Below, in pieces: positions 1 through 8,850 of a stretch of DNA of 64,000 nt. Within the stretch, counting starts at the first letter, position 1. Each line of letters starts with the position of its first letter. The stretch is taken from NCBI RefSeq assembly GCF_000739915.1, contig NZ_BBJT01000007.1, forward strand, positions 1-64,000. The letters are read 5' to 3'. This DNA comes from Paenibacillus chitinolyticus NBRC 15660 (GTDB lineage Bacteria > Bacillota > Bacilli > Paenibacillales > NBRC-103111). The translations under genes were made by a program, and so were the position numbers. The notes below the pieces were generated by a model. It did not search any database. It worked only from the letters and a program-made list of their open reading frames with translations, and was not told the origin of the DNA.

Positions 1-357
1 TGTATATGTTACTTGTTTGTATCGACCATTTTCTCTCGGCCGGAATTCCATAATAACATATCCATTTTTCGAAGTCAACCTTTTTTTAAAGATTAATTTC
101 TCAGCTTCGCTTCCGGCCTTGTTTTTCAAGGGCTCGTCCGTGTCAGCTAAATTAATGTACCATGTCAGCAATAGCTTTGCAACAGGTTTTTTATTCCAGT
201 TGTTTTGCATACACAAAACAATGCTATCAGCATATCCTTGCAGCGATTTTTCTATACGTATCTAAACCATTCTTTTCGAGAAGTATGGCGCATATTCTCC
301 GGACGGCAAACCAAAGCTAACTTTATCTATCTAATGATGCAGAGAGGAGGCAACCCC
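1..357. other. Leader region without a supported gene
   Basis: No convincing coding sequence is seen here. The plus-strand frame that starts near 17 has no ribosome-binding site and a composition unlike real genes. The stretch is AT-richer than the rest and presumably holds the promoter of the small gene that starts at 358; I could not pick one promoter with confidence. Confidence 0.4.
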
Positions 358-528
358 ATGGAAAATAGAACGCACAGCGGAAACTACAAGGGAACAACAC
401 ACATGAATGCAGAGAATCAGGATATGGAGTTTGCGAATGACACCCTGGAGCTCGCTGAAGATAAACGCGCCATCCGAAATAAGGACAAGCTAAACACACA
501 AGCACCGGATGCAAAAACGCAGGATTAA
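358..528 (+). CDS. Small acidic hydrophilic protein, possibly YfhD-like
   Basis: A 56-residue protein with no membrane segment and no cysteine. The ATG at 358 is chosen because GAGAGGAGG lies just upstream; the frame stays open further upstream, but without a comparable ribosome site. The centre (DMEFAND followed by a run of Glu, Asp, Lys and Arg) recalls the short YfhD family of spore formers, but the resemblance is weak and judged by eye. A strong terminator follows at once, so it is monocistronic. Function unknown. Confidence 0.6.
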   Translation: MENRTHSGNYKGTTHMNAENQDMEFANDTLELAEDKRAIRNKDKLNTQAPDAKTQD

Positions 529-539
529 ACGGTAAAACA

Positions 540-565
540 AAAGGGCTCCTAGGGAGCCCTTTTTA
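540..565 (+). terminator. Rho-independent terminator
   Basis: The stem AAGGGCTCC / GGGAGCCCTT is followed by a T run, 12 bases after the stop of the small gene ending at 528. Confidence 0.85.
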
Positions 566-724
566 TAATCGAGCGGGAAGGCCTACTGCCTTCAAGCATA
601 GATGTAAAAACGAAGTTCCGCATCTCTATACGCAAACTTCCGCCGCTGTGAAGGGAATTGTTTGATTTTATACCGCCGGTTGGGCTAGTTCCTGATTAAA
701 GGTCATTTCATCCTCGTTTCCCGC

Positions 725-1396
725 TTACAGGGGAAGAAGCGCCGTACGTTCCGATTCACGGAGACGCGAGATCATTTCCTGCCACGTCGGCGGTTTATTT
801 TCAAGCACGGAGTAGTATCGGGTCAGAAAATCGGCTATAAGGGAAGACGGTACGTATTCCGCATTCTCATCCGAAGGCATAAAGCACAGATCCAGTTCGC
901 TTACGGCTTCTCCGTCGTTCTGCCAAGAAGGGTGAACGTAAGGAAAGTCCAGACGGCGGTAGCCTAAATGAGACAGAACCTCGCGGCGGACGAAAGGATC
1001 CATCGGCTTAACGCCGCCAAAAGAATGATCTTCTATCCGGTAGGGATCATAGATTTCGGCAAACATGCCGATCATAGGCTTCCCGCTTTGAGCAGCCAGA
1101 TCCGCCAAGTCATGCTGACGTTTGCGGCTCAGGAATCTGCCGATGCCAAGGCCGGGTCGGCCGATAATGGTAAAGTCGGTCATCGCAATTCCCAGATCGG
1201 TGTAATAACGGTACTCGGTCGCTCCCACAACTTCCCCTTCGTGAACGGCGACGAACACACGGATGCCCGGATCTTCAAGCGGTTCTTTCCACAGGTCAAA
1301 ATCAAGCACCTCTTCAGCGGGAAAAACGGTTTGCATGAGCTGGTGCATTTTCGCAAATAAAGGGTCGTTGATATCGGTAATATGTATGTATTCCAT
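725..1396 (-). CDS. GNAT-family N-acetyltransferase
   Basis: 223 residues. The middle (EVVGATEYRYY, then GRPGLGIGRFLSRKRQ) fits the beta4/acetyl-CoA pyrophosphate loop of the GNAT fold, although the Q/RxxGxG/A signature is loose (RPGLGIG). The C-terminal third contains conserved-looking Trp and aromatic segments and no membrane helix. The start is placed at the second ATG (1396), which has GAGGATGAGG in front; the in-frame ATG at 1405 sits directly on the purine run. It is the last gene of a minus-strand group with a second GNAT and a nitrilase-like hydrolase, so it may act on the same unknown substrate. The acceptor cannot be read from sequence. Confidence 0.75.
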   Translation of the reverse strand: MEYIHITDINDPLFAKMHQLMQTVFPAEEVLDFDLWKEPLEDPGIRVFVAVHEGEVVGATEYRYYTDLGIAMTDFTIIGRPGLGIGRFLSRKRQHDLADLAAQSGKPMIGMFAEIYDPYRIEDHSFGGVKPMDPFVRREVLSHLGYRRLDFPYVHPSWQNDGEAVSELDLCFMPSDENAEYVPSSLIADFLTRYYSVLENKPPTWQEMISRLRESERTALLPL

Positions 1397-1465
1397 GGGC
1401 CTCATCCTCTCAAACTTGTTGTTGCTTAGACTGCCGGGCTATTCCCCGGAAAAAGGAACCGCCTT

Positions 1466-2158
1466 TTAGAGAAAGGGATTCCTCCACTCCATCAGCAGAG
1501 CGTGATTCAGGGACTCCTCGTCTTTCAGGTAATCCGGAAGCACGGCGACCGGCATTCGTCCGCACCGGAGCAGGAAATTCAGAACCGGATCGTGAAGCAC
1601 TCCCGCTACAACCGCATCGACATATTGATCGGCGGTCATTTTGCCGGCCTGGGCCCCGTAACCGGGCATTCTCCCCCCGCCCAAAAGACGGCGAAGCCCC
1701 AGATGGACGACTGTCTCGTACATAGAGAACATGAGCCACTTGCCCAGCCCCAGCTTTCTGTACGCCGGCATCACGCAAACATCCACAACATAGAGGGAAT
1801 CCCCCTCGGGATCGTGGTTGCGGATATACCCTCCGTCCGTGATTTCTTCCCAGGTATGCTCGGGATGAAGGGGATCGAACCGGATGCGGAGCGCCGTCAT
1901 GGAGCCGACGATTTTGCCTCCGACCTCCACGCAGAGAGCCCCCTCGGGAAATAACCGGACATGGCTGCGGAGCTGCTCTTCGTTCCACCACAGTTCCTCG
2001 GGAAACGGAGGCGGGAAGCTTAGGCGCTGCACGTCGATCAGAGCTTCGAAATCCGCTTCCGTGTAGTTTCTGATCAGGGCGGGAACCGGTTTCTCCCCGT
2101 CGAAAACATACATTTTCTTCATATATTTGGGCGGTTCGGATTTTGGTGTCGCATTCAT
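1466..2158 (-). CDS. GNAT acetyltransferase, counterpart of the N-terminal half of YhcX
   Basis: 230 residues. The segment HTWEEITDGGYIRNHDPEG, the acetyl-CoA loop region (PAYRKLGLGKWL) and the final LMEWRN match, from memory, the N-terminal acetyltransferase half of B. subtilis YhcX, a GNAT-nitrilase fusion of about 510 residues. Here the two halves are separate genes: this one lies 77 bases downstream of the nitrilase-like gene, in the opposite order to the fusion. The ATG at 2158 is preceded by a modest GCGGGG site. Acetylation or amide chemistry on a small molecule or protein N-terminus is inferred; the substrate is unknown. Confidence 0.8.
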   Translation of the reverse strand: MNATPKSEPPKYMKKMYVFDGEKPVPALIRNYTEADFEALIDVQRLSFPPPFPEELWWNEEQLRSHVRLFPEGALCVEVGGKIVGSMTALRIRFDPLHPEHTWEEITDGGYIRNHDPEGDSLYVVDVCVMPAYRKLGLGKWLMFSMYETVVHLGLRRLLGGGRMPGYGAQAGKMTADQYVDAVVAGVLHDPVLNFLLRCGRMPVAVLPDYLKDEESLNHALLMEWRNPFL

Positions 2159-2235
2159 CTCGTTTCTGTCCCCGCTTCCGTCAAAATTGTAGGTACCGCT
2201 TCAACAATCCGCTGCCGGATTCAAACCATGCGTTT

Positions 2236-3093
2236 TTATTTCCAATCCGTGTACAAATCGGTTCTGCGGTCGCGCCACGTGGTAACGGAGCCCTTCTCCC
2301 GGACTTCTTCCAAAAGCGCCAAATCCAGATCGGCGGTAATGATCATATCGTCATTGATTTCTCCTTCGGCCAGTATGCCGCGCGGAGGAAAGGGCACGTC
2401 GTTAGGCGTAAGCACGGCGGCTTGTCCGAAATTTCCTCTCATAAAGTCAACGGTCGGAAGCGATCCTATCGTTCCGGTCACGACCACGTAGATCTGATTC
2501 TCGATGGTACGGGCATGGCAGGAGTAGCGAACGCGGTGGAAGCCGTGGCGATCGTCTGTGCAGGAAGGGCAGAAAATAACGTCTGCGCCGCGGGCTTTGG
2601 CCATACGGACGATTTCGGGAAACTCCATGTCGTAGCAGACGAGAATAGCAATGCGGCCCTTATCCGTATCGAATACTTGAAGAACGTCACCGGCTCCCAT
2701 GTTCCACTCTTTCACTTCCGTCGGGGTGATGTGCAGCTTTCTCTGCTCCCCTACCCTGCCATCCGGGTAAAATAAAAACGCGGAGTTGTACAGGCGTCCG
2801 CCGTCTTCAATGATATGAGTGCCCCCGATGAGATGCATACCGGTCGACTTGGCGAGTCCCTTGAACAGCTCCATATATGAGTCGGTAAAGGAGGGCAGAT
2901 CGTTGATCGTCAGCGCTCCCTCCCCAGGATTGCGAATGGACAACAGCTGGGTGGTAAAAAGCTCCGGAAAGAGCACGAAATCGGAATCGAATTCCTGCGC
3001 CGTTTTGACGTAATGCTCGACTTGATCCGCAAACTCCTGAAAGCTCGAAATGGTATGCAGATGATGCTGGACTGCGGAAACTCTGAATTTCAA
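2236..3093 (-). CDS. Carbon-nitrogen hydrolase (nitrilase superfamily), YhcX C-terminal-half homologue
   Basis: 285 residues, full length for the nitrilase superfamily. The Glu-Lys-Cys triad is visible: Glu in FPELFTTQ, Lys in RKLHITPTE, Cys in LVCYDMEFPE. The family hydrolyses or transfers amide C-N bonds in the cytoplasm. A TTG start at 3093 is chosen because AAGGAGGAG stands six bases before it; longer frames have no such site. It is the first gene of the minus-strand group with two GNATs. FPELFTTQLLSI and DDRHGFHRVRYSCHARTIENQIYVV-like segments correspond to the second half of YhcX, so this is read as the hydrolase part of a split YhcX. Substrate unknown. Confidence 0.85.
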   Translation of the reverse strand: MKFRVSAVQHHLHTISSFQEFADQVEHYVKTAQEFDSDFVLFPELFTTQLLSIRNPGEGALTINDLPSFTDSYMELFKGLAKSTGMHLIGGTHIIEDGGRLYNSAFLFYPDGRVGEQRKLHITPTEVKEWNMGAGDVLQVFDTDKGRIAILVCYDMEFPEIVRMAKARGADVIFCPSCTDDRHGFHRVRYSCHARTIENQIYVVVTGTIGSLPTVDFMRGNFGQAAVLTPNDVPFPPRGILAEGEINDDMIITADLDLALLEEVREKGSVTTWRDRRTDLYTDWK

Positions 3094-3208
3094 AACGAAC
3101 TCCTCCTTAGGCGGAAAAACTTGTCCGCAAACCCGTATGAACCGGATGGATTTGCCGATGATTTTATTATATGATGAATGATTGTGGAACAAAAGGAGGG
3201 AATCCCCC

Positions 3209-4003
3209 GTGCAAAAACAATTCAGCGAACACAATCAGACGGCCTGGAACCAGCACGCTTACGAGGCTTGGCTGAACCGGTTCGGAACCCCGGAGGAAGC
3301 AGCCGCACTTATTAGCCGGAACCCGGAGGGGACCGTGCGGTCTTTCAGCCGTTTTCTCGGGGACCTCAGCGGAATTAAAGCCGTTAATCTGCTCGGCTCC
3401 CACGGCAGTAAAGCCGCGGCTCTCGCCCTGCTGGGAGCGAGCGAAGTCACGGTTGTAGATATCGCGGCGGAAAACGCCAAATACGGAACGGAACTGGCAG
3501 AAGCCGCCGGAGCACACGTCCGTTACGTCGTCTCCGATGTACTGGAGCTTCCCGAAGAAGAGCTGACCGGCGACTATGGTCTGGCGCTTATGGAATTCGG
3601 CATTCTTCATTATTTCTTGGAGCTGAAGCCGCTATTCGACGTAGTGGTCAAACTGCTGGCTTCCGGCGGACGGCTGATCCTGCAGGACTTTCATCCCGTG
3701 ACGACCAAATTGATCTCCTCACGAGGTTCAACCGCCAAGGTCCGGAAACACAAGGTAACCGGCGATTATTTCGATACTTCTATAGAAGAGACGGATGTCG
3801 CCTACTCCAAATTCCTGCCGGGACAGGATGAAGCGGCCTTAATCAAGGTCCGGCACCGCAAATGGACGCTCGGGGAAATCGTTACGGCCGCCGCTTCTTC
3901 GGGATTGTTCATCGAGGTTCTGGAGGAAGAGCCCAACAGGTCTTCGGATGTTTACGATAAAGGCATTCCTAAATCGTTCACTTTGGTGGCTAGAAAGCTC
4001 TAG
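3209..4003 (+). CDS. SAM-dependent class I methyltransferase
   Basis: 264 residues. The GTG at 3209 is used because AAAGGAGGG lies eight bases upstream; an in-frame TTG at 3182 is less likely. A Rossmann-like SAM site is seen: VNLLGSHGSKAAALALLGA (motif I, with Gly-Ser-His-Gly replacing the usual GxGxG), VTVVDIA (acidic end of beta2), a VSDVLEL segment, then GRLILQDFHP, which resembles motif post-III. It fits the uncharacterised Bacillota class I methyltransferases; acceptor unknown. Divergent from the nitrilase/GNAT group and followed by its own terminator. Confidence 0.8.
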   Translation: MQKQFSEHNQTAWNQHAYEAWLNRFGTPEEAAALISRNPEGTVRSFSRFLGDLSGIKAVNLLGSHGSKAAALALLGASEVTVVDIAAENAKYGTELAEAAGAHVRYVVSDVLELPEEELTGDYGLALMEFGILHYFLELKPLFDVVVKLLASGGRLILQDFHPVTTKLISSRGSTAKVRKHKVTGDYFDTSIEETDVAYSKFLPGQDEAALIKVRHRKWTLGEIVTAAASSGLFIEVLEEEPNRSSDVYDKGIPKSFTLVARKL

Positions 4004-4094
4004 CCGGTTTTAGTTCCCGCGGTGAAGACTGCATCCCTAGGTTCATAGCAGAATCGGATAGCGCACATTCGGATACCGCACCGCTATAAATCAG

Positions 4095-4126
4095 AACCGT
4101 CACAACAAAGGTTGTGGCGGTTTTTT
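4095..4126 (+). terminator. Rho-independent terminator
   Basis: A 12-bp stem (AACCGTCACAAC / GTTGTGGCGGTT, one G-T pair) with a three-base loop and a T6 run, downstream of the methyltransferase gene. The rest of the 4004-4331 gap holds the promoter and operator of the MerR gene. Confidence 0.85.
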
Positions 4127-4268
4127 AGCTGTTTCGCAAAGCCGCGCCGATTTGGTTAGAAGAGCCGGAAAACGATATACTTATAGAGAAAAGTTAATGG
4201 ATATGAACCCCGGTTATTCAGAAACCGGGTTCAGAAAGTGCAACGAGCTTTCCAACTAAGGGGATAAA

Positions 4269-4304
4269 GTTAACGTTGACGTTAACGTTAATTAAGAGTA
4301 ATCT
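4269..4304 (+). promoter_or_regulatory. Promoter with MerR-type dyad
   Basis: A -35-like TTGACG (4276-4281) lies inside a repeated, nearly palindromic block with three copies of (G/T)TTAACG-type half sites; TAATCT at 4299-4304 gives a 17-base spacer. MerR regulators bind such dyads between -35 and -10, so this is probably the autoregulatory site of the regulator that starts at 4332. The regulator-site pairing is inferred. Confidence 0.5.
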
Positions 4305-4331
4305 TGATAATAGCGACTGGGAGTGGTAAAC

Positions 4332-4793
4332 ATGACACGGTTAAAAATTGATGATGTCGCCAAGGAGACGGGATTGACCAAACGTACGATCCGATATTAT
4401 GAAGAGATCGGCCTTCTCGAGGCGCCTACGCGCAGCGAGGGAGGCGTCAGGCTGTACACCCAGGAAAACGTGGATCGCCTGAAGAAAGTACTGCTGGCTC
4501 GCGAAGTGCTCGGCTTTTCTTTGCAGGAGCTGCAGCATTTCCTGGCAATCGATACGCTGCTTGCTTCCTACCGCGAAGGTTCCGACGGCTACGCCGTCGA
4601 GCTGAAGAAGCAGGAGGAACTCAAGCGCGTAGCGGGCGGACTCGCCGAACAGGTGGATATGCTTGATCTCAAGATTCATAAAATGGAGGCGTTCCGAAAA
4701 GATATGGAGGAGCTGCTCTCCAAGGTACGTGAAGCGATCGGCCAGCCTCAAACGGCGGCGTCCTCCGGCAAGATCCCGTCTTCCGGACAATAG
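4332..4793 (+). CDS. MerR-family transcriptional regulator
   Basis: 153 residues. The N-terminal winged helix-turn-helix is clear: IDDVAKETGLTKRTIRYYEEIGLL, then GGVRLYTQENVDRL. It is followed by a dimerisation coiled coil (about 90-140) and a short polar tail. No cysteine cluster of the metal-sensing subgroup is present, so a drug- or metabolite-responsive member is likely. The ATG at 4332 follows GGGAG; a GTG nine bases earlier is less suited. The MFS exporter gene begins 55 bases downstream, the usual pairing for a regulator and its efflux target. Confidence 0.9.
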   Translation: MTRLKIDDVAKETGLTKRTIRYYEEIGLLEAPTRSEGGVRLYTQENVDRLKKVLLAREVLGFSLQELQHFLAIDTLLASYREGSDGYAVELKKQEELKRVAGGLAEQVDMLDLKIHKMEAFRKDMEELLSKVREAIGQPQTAASSGKIPSSGQ

Positions 4794-4848
4794 CCGTGCT
4801 CGCGATACCCATTTCCCGGCCAGACTTGTGCGAGGGGTGCATATTGGT

Positions 4849-6027
4849 ATGGATCAGGGAATAAAAAAGCAAACACGCGCACGTTACGTCACGGTGTTTG
4901 CAACCTTTCTTGCTTTTATGGGAATCGGGGTCGTCGATCCGATTCTTCCGATTATAGCCGAGAAAATCGGCGCGAATCCGGCGCAGATCGAGCTGCTTTT
5001 TACCGCCTACATCCTCACTATGGCGATTATGATGATTCCGTCCGGGCTTGCGGCGACCCGCTTCGGCGACAAAAAAATGATGGTTGCCGGCCTCGCCGTC
5101 GTGACCGTCTTCGCCTTTCTGTGCGGCGCATCCGGCGGCATTACCGAGCTAGCCTTGTTCCGGGCGGGCTGGGGCTTCGGGAATTCGATGTTCTTCGCCA
5201 CCGCCATGACCCTGCTTATTGCCTTGACGCCCTCGGCCAATACGGCCGTCGGCATGTATGAAGCGGCAATCGGCCTCGGAATGGCGGGCGGACCGCTTGT
5301 CGGCGGACTGCTCGGCGGCATTTCCTGGCGGCTGCCGTTTATCGCCACGGGCTGTTTTGTGCTTATCGCGTTCCTGCTGGTGCTGTTCATGATTCAGGAG
5401 CCGGAGAAAAAATCGGTCCGCAAAGCGGCCGGGCTCAAGGAGCTTCTGCACCTGGCGACCCACAAGCCGTTCCTGCGTGTCGCAGGTTCTTCGATGTTCT
5501 ATTATTACGGCTTCTTCGTCGTGTTGGCTTATTCGCCGCTGATGCTTCATATGTCGGCCATCCAGCTCGGTCTTGTTTTCTTCGGCTGGGGCCTCATGCT
5601 GGCCTACGGTTCCGCGAAGCTGGCTCACAACCTGGAGGAGCGCTACAAACCTTCGCAAATCATTCCGTGGAGCTTGGGGGCGTTCTGCCTCATTCTGCTG
5701 CTGTTGTTCCTGGTTCACACCTTGTGGCTGCAGATTCTGCTGATCATCGTCATCGGCTTGTTCTGCGGATTGAACAATGCTTTGTTCACAAGCCACGTGA
5801 TGGAGGTTTCTCCGTTCGAACGGAGCGTAACGTCCGGCGCCTACAATTTCGTGCGCTGGTTGGGTGCGGCCATCGCTCCGGTATTGTCGGGCTACATCGC
5901 CCACCATCTGTCGGCCCAGCTGCCTTTCGCCGTCGCAGCCGGCCTGGCGCTCATCGCGGTCATCGCGATGTCCGTCTGGCGCAGCCGTCCGGCCAAGGCG
6001 GGCGCAGCCGGGCCGCAGGCCGGATAG
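4849..6027 (+). CDS. MFS efflux transporter
   Basis: 392 residues with about 12 hydrophobic segments. The loop between helices 2 and 3 has the MFS motif A form (SGLAATRFGDKKMMV), and GLGMAGGPLVGGLLGG resembles motif C of drug:H+ antiporters. It lies in the inner membrane and most likely exports a drug-like compound by proton exchange. The ATG at 4849 follows GAGGGGTG; in-frame starts upstream would overlap the MerR gene. The second half becomes strongly GC-rich. Probably co-transcribed with, and controlled by, the MerR protein just upstream. Substrate unknown. Confidence 0.88.
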   Translation: MDQGIKKQTRARYVTVFATFLAFMGIGVVDPILPIIAEKIGANPAQIELLFTAYILTMAIMMIPSGLAATRFGDKKMMVAGLAVVTVFAFLCGASGGITELALFRAGWGFGNSMFFATAMTLLIALTPSANTAVGMYEAAIGLGMAGGPLVGGLLGGISWRLPFIATGCFVLIAFLLVLFMIQEPEKKSVRKAAGLKELLHLATHKPFLRVAGSSMFYYYGFFVVLAYSPLMLHMSAIQLGLVFFGWGLMLAYGSAKLAHNLEERYKPSQIIPWSLGAFCLILLLLFLVHTLWLQILLIIVIGLFCGLNNALFTSHVMEVSPFERSVTSGAYNFVRWLGAAIAPVLSGYIAHHLSAQLPFAVAAGLALIAVIAMSVWRSRPAKAGAAGPQAG

Positions 6028-6059
6028 GCGCCCGCGGCGTATCGGCTCGGCCGGCGCAT

Positions 6060-6107
6060 AAAAAAGCCTTTCGTTCTCCCCGCTGCGGGAGGACGAAAGG
6101 CTTTTTT
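6060..6107. terminator. Bidirectional terminator between the MFS gene and galT
   Basis: A long stem (AAAAAAGCCTTTCGT with ACGAAAGGCTTTTTT and an inner CTCCC/GGGAG) has A/T runs on both sides. It can end the plus-strand MFS transcript and the minus-strand gal operon, whose last stop is at 6114. Confidence 0.9.
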
Positions 6108-6113
6108 GGCCTG

Positions 6114-7727
6114 CTACTCGGCATGTACGAAGCCGAGGCTGCCCAAGAAGCGGCCGAATGCCGTCTGACCGGCATCGGTCCGCTTGAATACGCCGGCATC
6201 TTCAAGCACCTGCTTGAATTTGCCGCCGATTTCCCGCTGCAGGAGTTCGTGCGCCTCCTGCAGCGAAAGGGCCGTGCCGCCGGCGGCGACAAGCTCGCCG
6301 ATCCAGGCGGCATGCTTCTCCAGCGGATGGCCCGCTTCCAGGCCGTCCGCGCCGCTCCACGCGGAATCTCCGGTAAGGAACCCGGCGATTCCGCTGATCT
6401 CTTCTTGGAGACGGCCAGGAAGGACGGCCAGACCCATCACCTCGATCAAGCCGATGTTCTCCTTCTTGATGTGGTGAAGGTTGCGGTGCGGATGGAAGAT
6501 GCCATCCGGGTGTTCTTCGCTCGCGCGGTTGTTGCGAAGCACGAGATCCAGTTCATACTGCCCGGACGCGTTGAACCGGGCGATCGGCGTGACGGTGTTA
6601 TGGGGAACCCGTACACCGTCCGCTGTTTGCGTGAACGCCGCGATGTCCGCGGACGGATCGCTGTAGGCACGCCATGCGGCGAGCAGCATGTCCGCGGCGC
6701 GGAGGACGTCCTCGCGGCCGCTTCCCTCGAGCCGCAGGACCGACATCGGCCACCGGACGATACCGACCGTGACGCCAGGGTGCGTGTCGGAGGCGAACTT
6801 CCGCTCAACGGGAGCGAGTTCCATCGGGAATTTATGATTCCCGCCCTGAAAATGGTCGTGGCTCAGAATCGACCCTCCGACGATTGGCAGGTCCGCATTT
6901 GAGCCCACAAAATAATGCGGAATCTGTTCGATGAAATCAAACAGCCTGCGGAAAGTCCGCTCTGATATTTTCATCGGGACATGCTTTTCGTTCAAGACGA
7001 TGCAGTGTTCGTTATAGTAGACGTAAGGGGAATATTGAAAAAACCAGGCTTCCCCGTCAATCGTAAGCGGAAGTACGCGCAGGTTCTGCCTGGCCGGATG
7101 ATCCAGCCTGCCCGCATAGCCGACATTGTCCACACACAGGAGACACTGGGGATATCCGCTTTGTTTGAGCGTCCGAAGAAGAGCGATCTCCTTCGGATCT
7201 TTCTCCGGTTTAGACAGATTGACGGTAATTTCGAGATTCCCGTATTCCGTCGGGGCCAGCCAGTACCCGTTTTTGCGTATCCGGTCCATACGAATGTAAT
7301 TGCTGTTTATGCAAAGCTCGTAAAACCAGTCCGCCGCCTTCCGCACTCCGTGTTCCCTTGTGATTTCCCCGAACTGCCGGGCGACCTCAGACGGTCTCGG
7401 CATCAGCAGCCCCATCAAACGGGCATCGAAAAGATCCCGGTAAGTGGTCGAATCCTCTTCAAGACGTCCGCGGAAATAAGCGAAGTCCAGTAAAACTTCG
7501 AGCATTTCTCCAGGCTCCGCGGCCACCGTTTCGTCTACAGCGTTTCCGTCCGCGCCTTGATACGGCTCAGGCAGACCCAGCGCGTCTAAAAGCGCGTTCC
7601 TCGCCGCACATACATCCAAGGACTCGATCATTCCCTTCGCAAGGGCAAACGACACCAGGCGTTCAACGGCAAGCGCCGCCTGATCAGCCTGATTCCGTGC
7701 TTTCTCCCGTTCCAAGTCCATACTCAT
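6114..7727 (-). CDS. galT: UTP/UDP-glucose:hexose-1-phosphate uridylyltransferase (GalT, Firmicute type)
   Basis: About 537 residues, the length of the Gram-positive GalT class rather than the ~350-residue enterobacterial one. It moves UMP between UDP-glucose and galactose-1-phosphate in the Leloir pathway. GGSILSHDHFQGG contains the HxHxQ-type active-site motif. The start is uncertain between GTG 7739, ATG 7727 and ATG 7721; AAGGAG sits 11 bases before 7727, which I chose. It is the last gene of galK-galE-galT on the minus strand, 46 bases after galE, ending just before a bidirectional terminator. Confidence 0.95.
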   Translation of the reverse strand: MSMDLEREKARNQADQAALAVERLVSFALAKGMIESLDVCAARNALLDALGLPEPYQGADGNAVDETVAAEPGEMLEVLLDFAYFRGRLEEDSTTYRDLFDARLMGLLMPRPSEVARQFGEITREHGVRKAADWFYELCINSNYIRMDRIRKNGYWLAPTEYGNLEITVNLSKPEKDPKEIALLRTLKQSGYPQCLLCVDNVGYAGRLDHPARQNLRVLPLTIDGEAWFFQYSPYVYYNEHCIVLNEKHVPMKISERTFRRLFDFIEQIPHYFVGSNADLPIVGGSILSHDHFQGGNHKFPMELAPVERKFASDTHPGVTVGIVRWPMSVLRLEGSGREDVLRAADMLLAAWRAYSDPSADIAAFTQTADGVRVPHNTVTPIARFNASGQYELDLVLRNNRASEEHPDGIFHPHRNLHHIKKENIGLIEVMGLAVLPGRLQEEISGIAGFLTGDSAWSGADGLEAGHPLEKHAAWIGELVAAGGTALSLQEAHELLQREIGGKFKQVLEDAGVFKRTDAGQTAFGRFLGSLGFVHAE

Positions 7728-7773
7728 CTCTTCACTCACTCCTTACGCCCGGCAGGCAGGTAATCTCCAGATG

Positions 7774-8766
7774 CTACTTCTTGTCCGCATATCCCTCCGG
7801 ATGCGCTTGATGCCATGCCCAGGCACTGGCGATAATCGCCTGGAGATTGTCCCGCTTAGGCTTCCAGCCCAAATCTTGACGGGCGCGATCGGAAGAGGCG
7901 ATAAGAACCGCGGGGTCTCCGGAACGGCGTGCTTCCAGAACGGCCGGAATCGGATGGCCCGTCACCTCGCGGGCGATATCGATCACTTCTTTTACGGAGA
8001 ATCCGTTGCCGCTTCCGAGATTGTACACGCCGCTCTCCCCGCCTTGGCGGAGCTTCTCTACGGCAAGCACGTGAGCGTCGGCCAGGTCGCTGACATGGAT
8101 GTAATCGCGGATACAGGTCCCGTCCGGTGTCGCATAGTCTTCTCCGAAGACGGAGATATGGCTTCGTTGTCCGAGCGCCACTTGAAGGATGAGCGGAACC
8201 AGATGCGTTTCGGGATGGTGGTCTTCGCCGATCCGGCCGCTTTCATGCGCGCCCGCCGCGTTGAAATAGCGCAGCGAAACGGATTTGATCCCGTGAGCGC
8301 GATCGAACCATTTGATCATTTTCTCCATGGACAATTTCGTTTCCCCGTAGGCGTTCGTCGGCTCGGTCCGGTCGGTTTCCAGAATCGGCGTGTTTTCGGG
8401 CTCGCCGTATGTTGCCGCCGTCGAAGAGAACACGATTCGTTTCACGTCGAATTTTTTCATTTTTTCCAGCAGGCAGAGAGTCCCGTAAACGTTATTGTGG
8501 TAATATTTCGCCGGGTCCGTCATACTTTCTCCGACTAGCGAGTTCGCTGCAAAATGGATAACCGCGTCGATCTCATTCTCCCGGAATACCGTGTCCAGAA
8601 ACGCTTCGTCCCGCAGATCGCCTTCGTAAAACTTGCCGCCCAATACCGCATCGCGATGACCTTGCTGGAGATTGTCTACGATCACAACCTCTTCTCCTCT
8701 ATCCAGCAGCTCCGCTACGGCGTGAGAACCGATGTATCCGGCCCCGCCTGTCACCATAATCGCCAT
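7774..8766 (-). CDS. galE: UDP-glucose 4-epimerase
   Basis: 330 residues, standard length. The NAD-binding GxxGxxG ([10 protein letters not shown]) is at residues 6-15, the catalytic YxxxK appears in [12 protein letters not shown], and the upstream Ser/Thr is in FSSTAATYG. It interconverts UDP-galactose and UDP-glucose in the cytoplasm. The ATG at 8766 has GGGAGGCGG upstream. Middle gene of the galKET operon; it also supplies UDP-galactose for surface polysaccharides. Confidence 0.96.
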   Translation of the reverse strand: MAIMVTGGAGYIGSHAVAELLDRGEEVVIVDNLQQGHRDAVLGGKFYEGDLRDEAFLDTVFRENEIDAVIHFAANSLVGESMTDPAKYYHNNVYGTLCLLEKMKKFDVKRIVFSSTAATYGEPENTPILETDRTEPTNAYGETKLSMEKMIKWFDRAHGIKSVSLRYFNAAGAHESGRIGEDHHPETHLVPLILQVALGQRSHISVFGEDYATPDGTCIRDYIHVSDLADAHVLAVEKLRQGGESGVYNLGSGNGFSVKEVIDIAREVTGHPIPAVLEARRSGDPAVLIASSDRARQDLGWKPKRDNLQAIIASAWAWHQAHPEGYADKK

Positions 8767-8850
8767 TTTTTCCGCCTCCCGATGATTGTTTTTCCGTTTC
8801 TGTTTCTATATGAAGATTTTATTTACTGGACTCAAAGGCCCGACCACTGC

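Noticed and set aside
17-265. 82-codon plus-strand frame
   Set aside because: No ribosome site, unlikely composition, and overlap with the probable promoter region of the small gene at 358.
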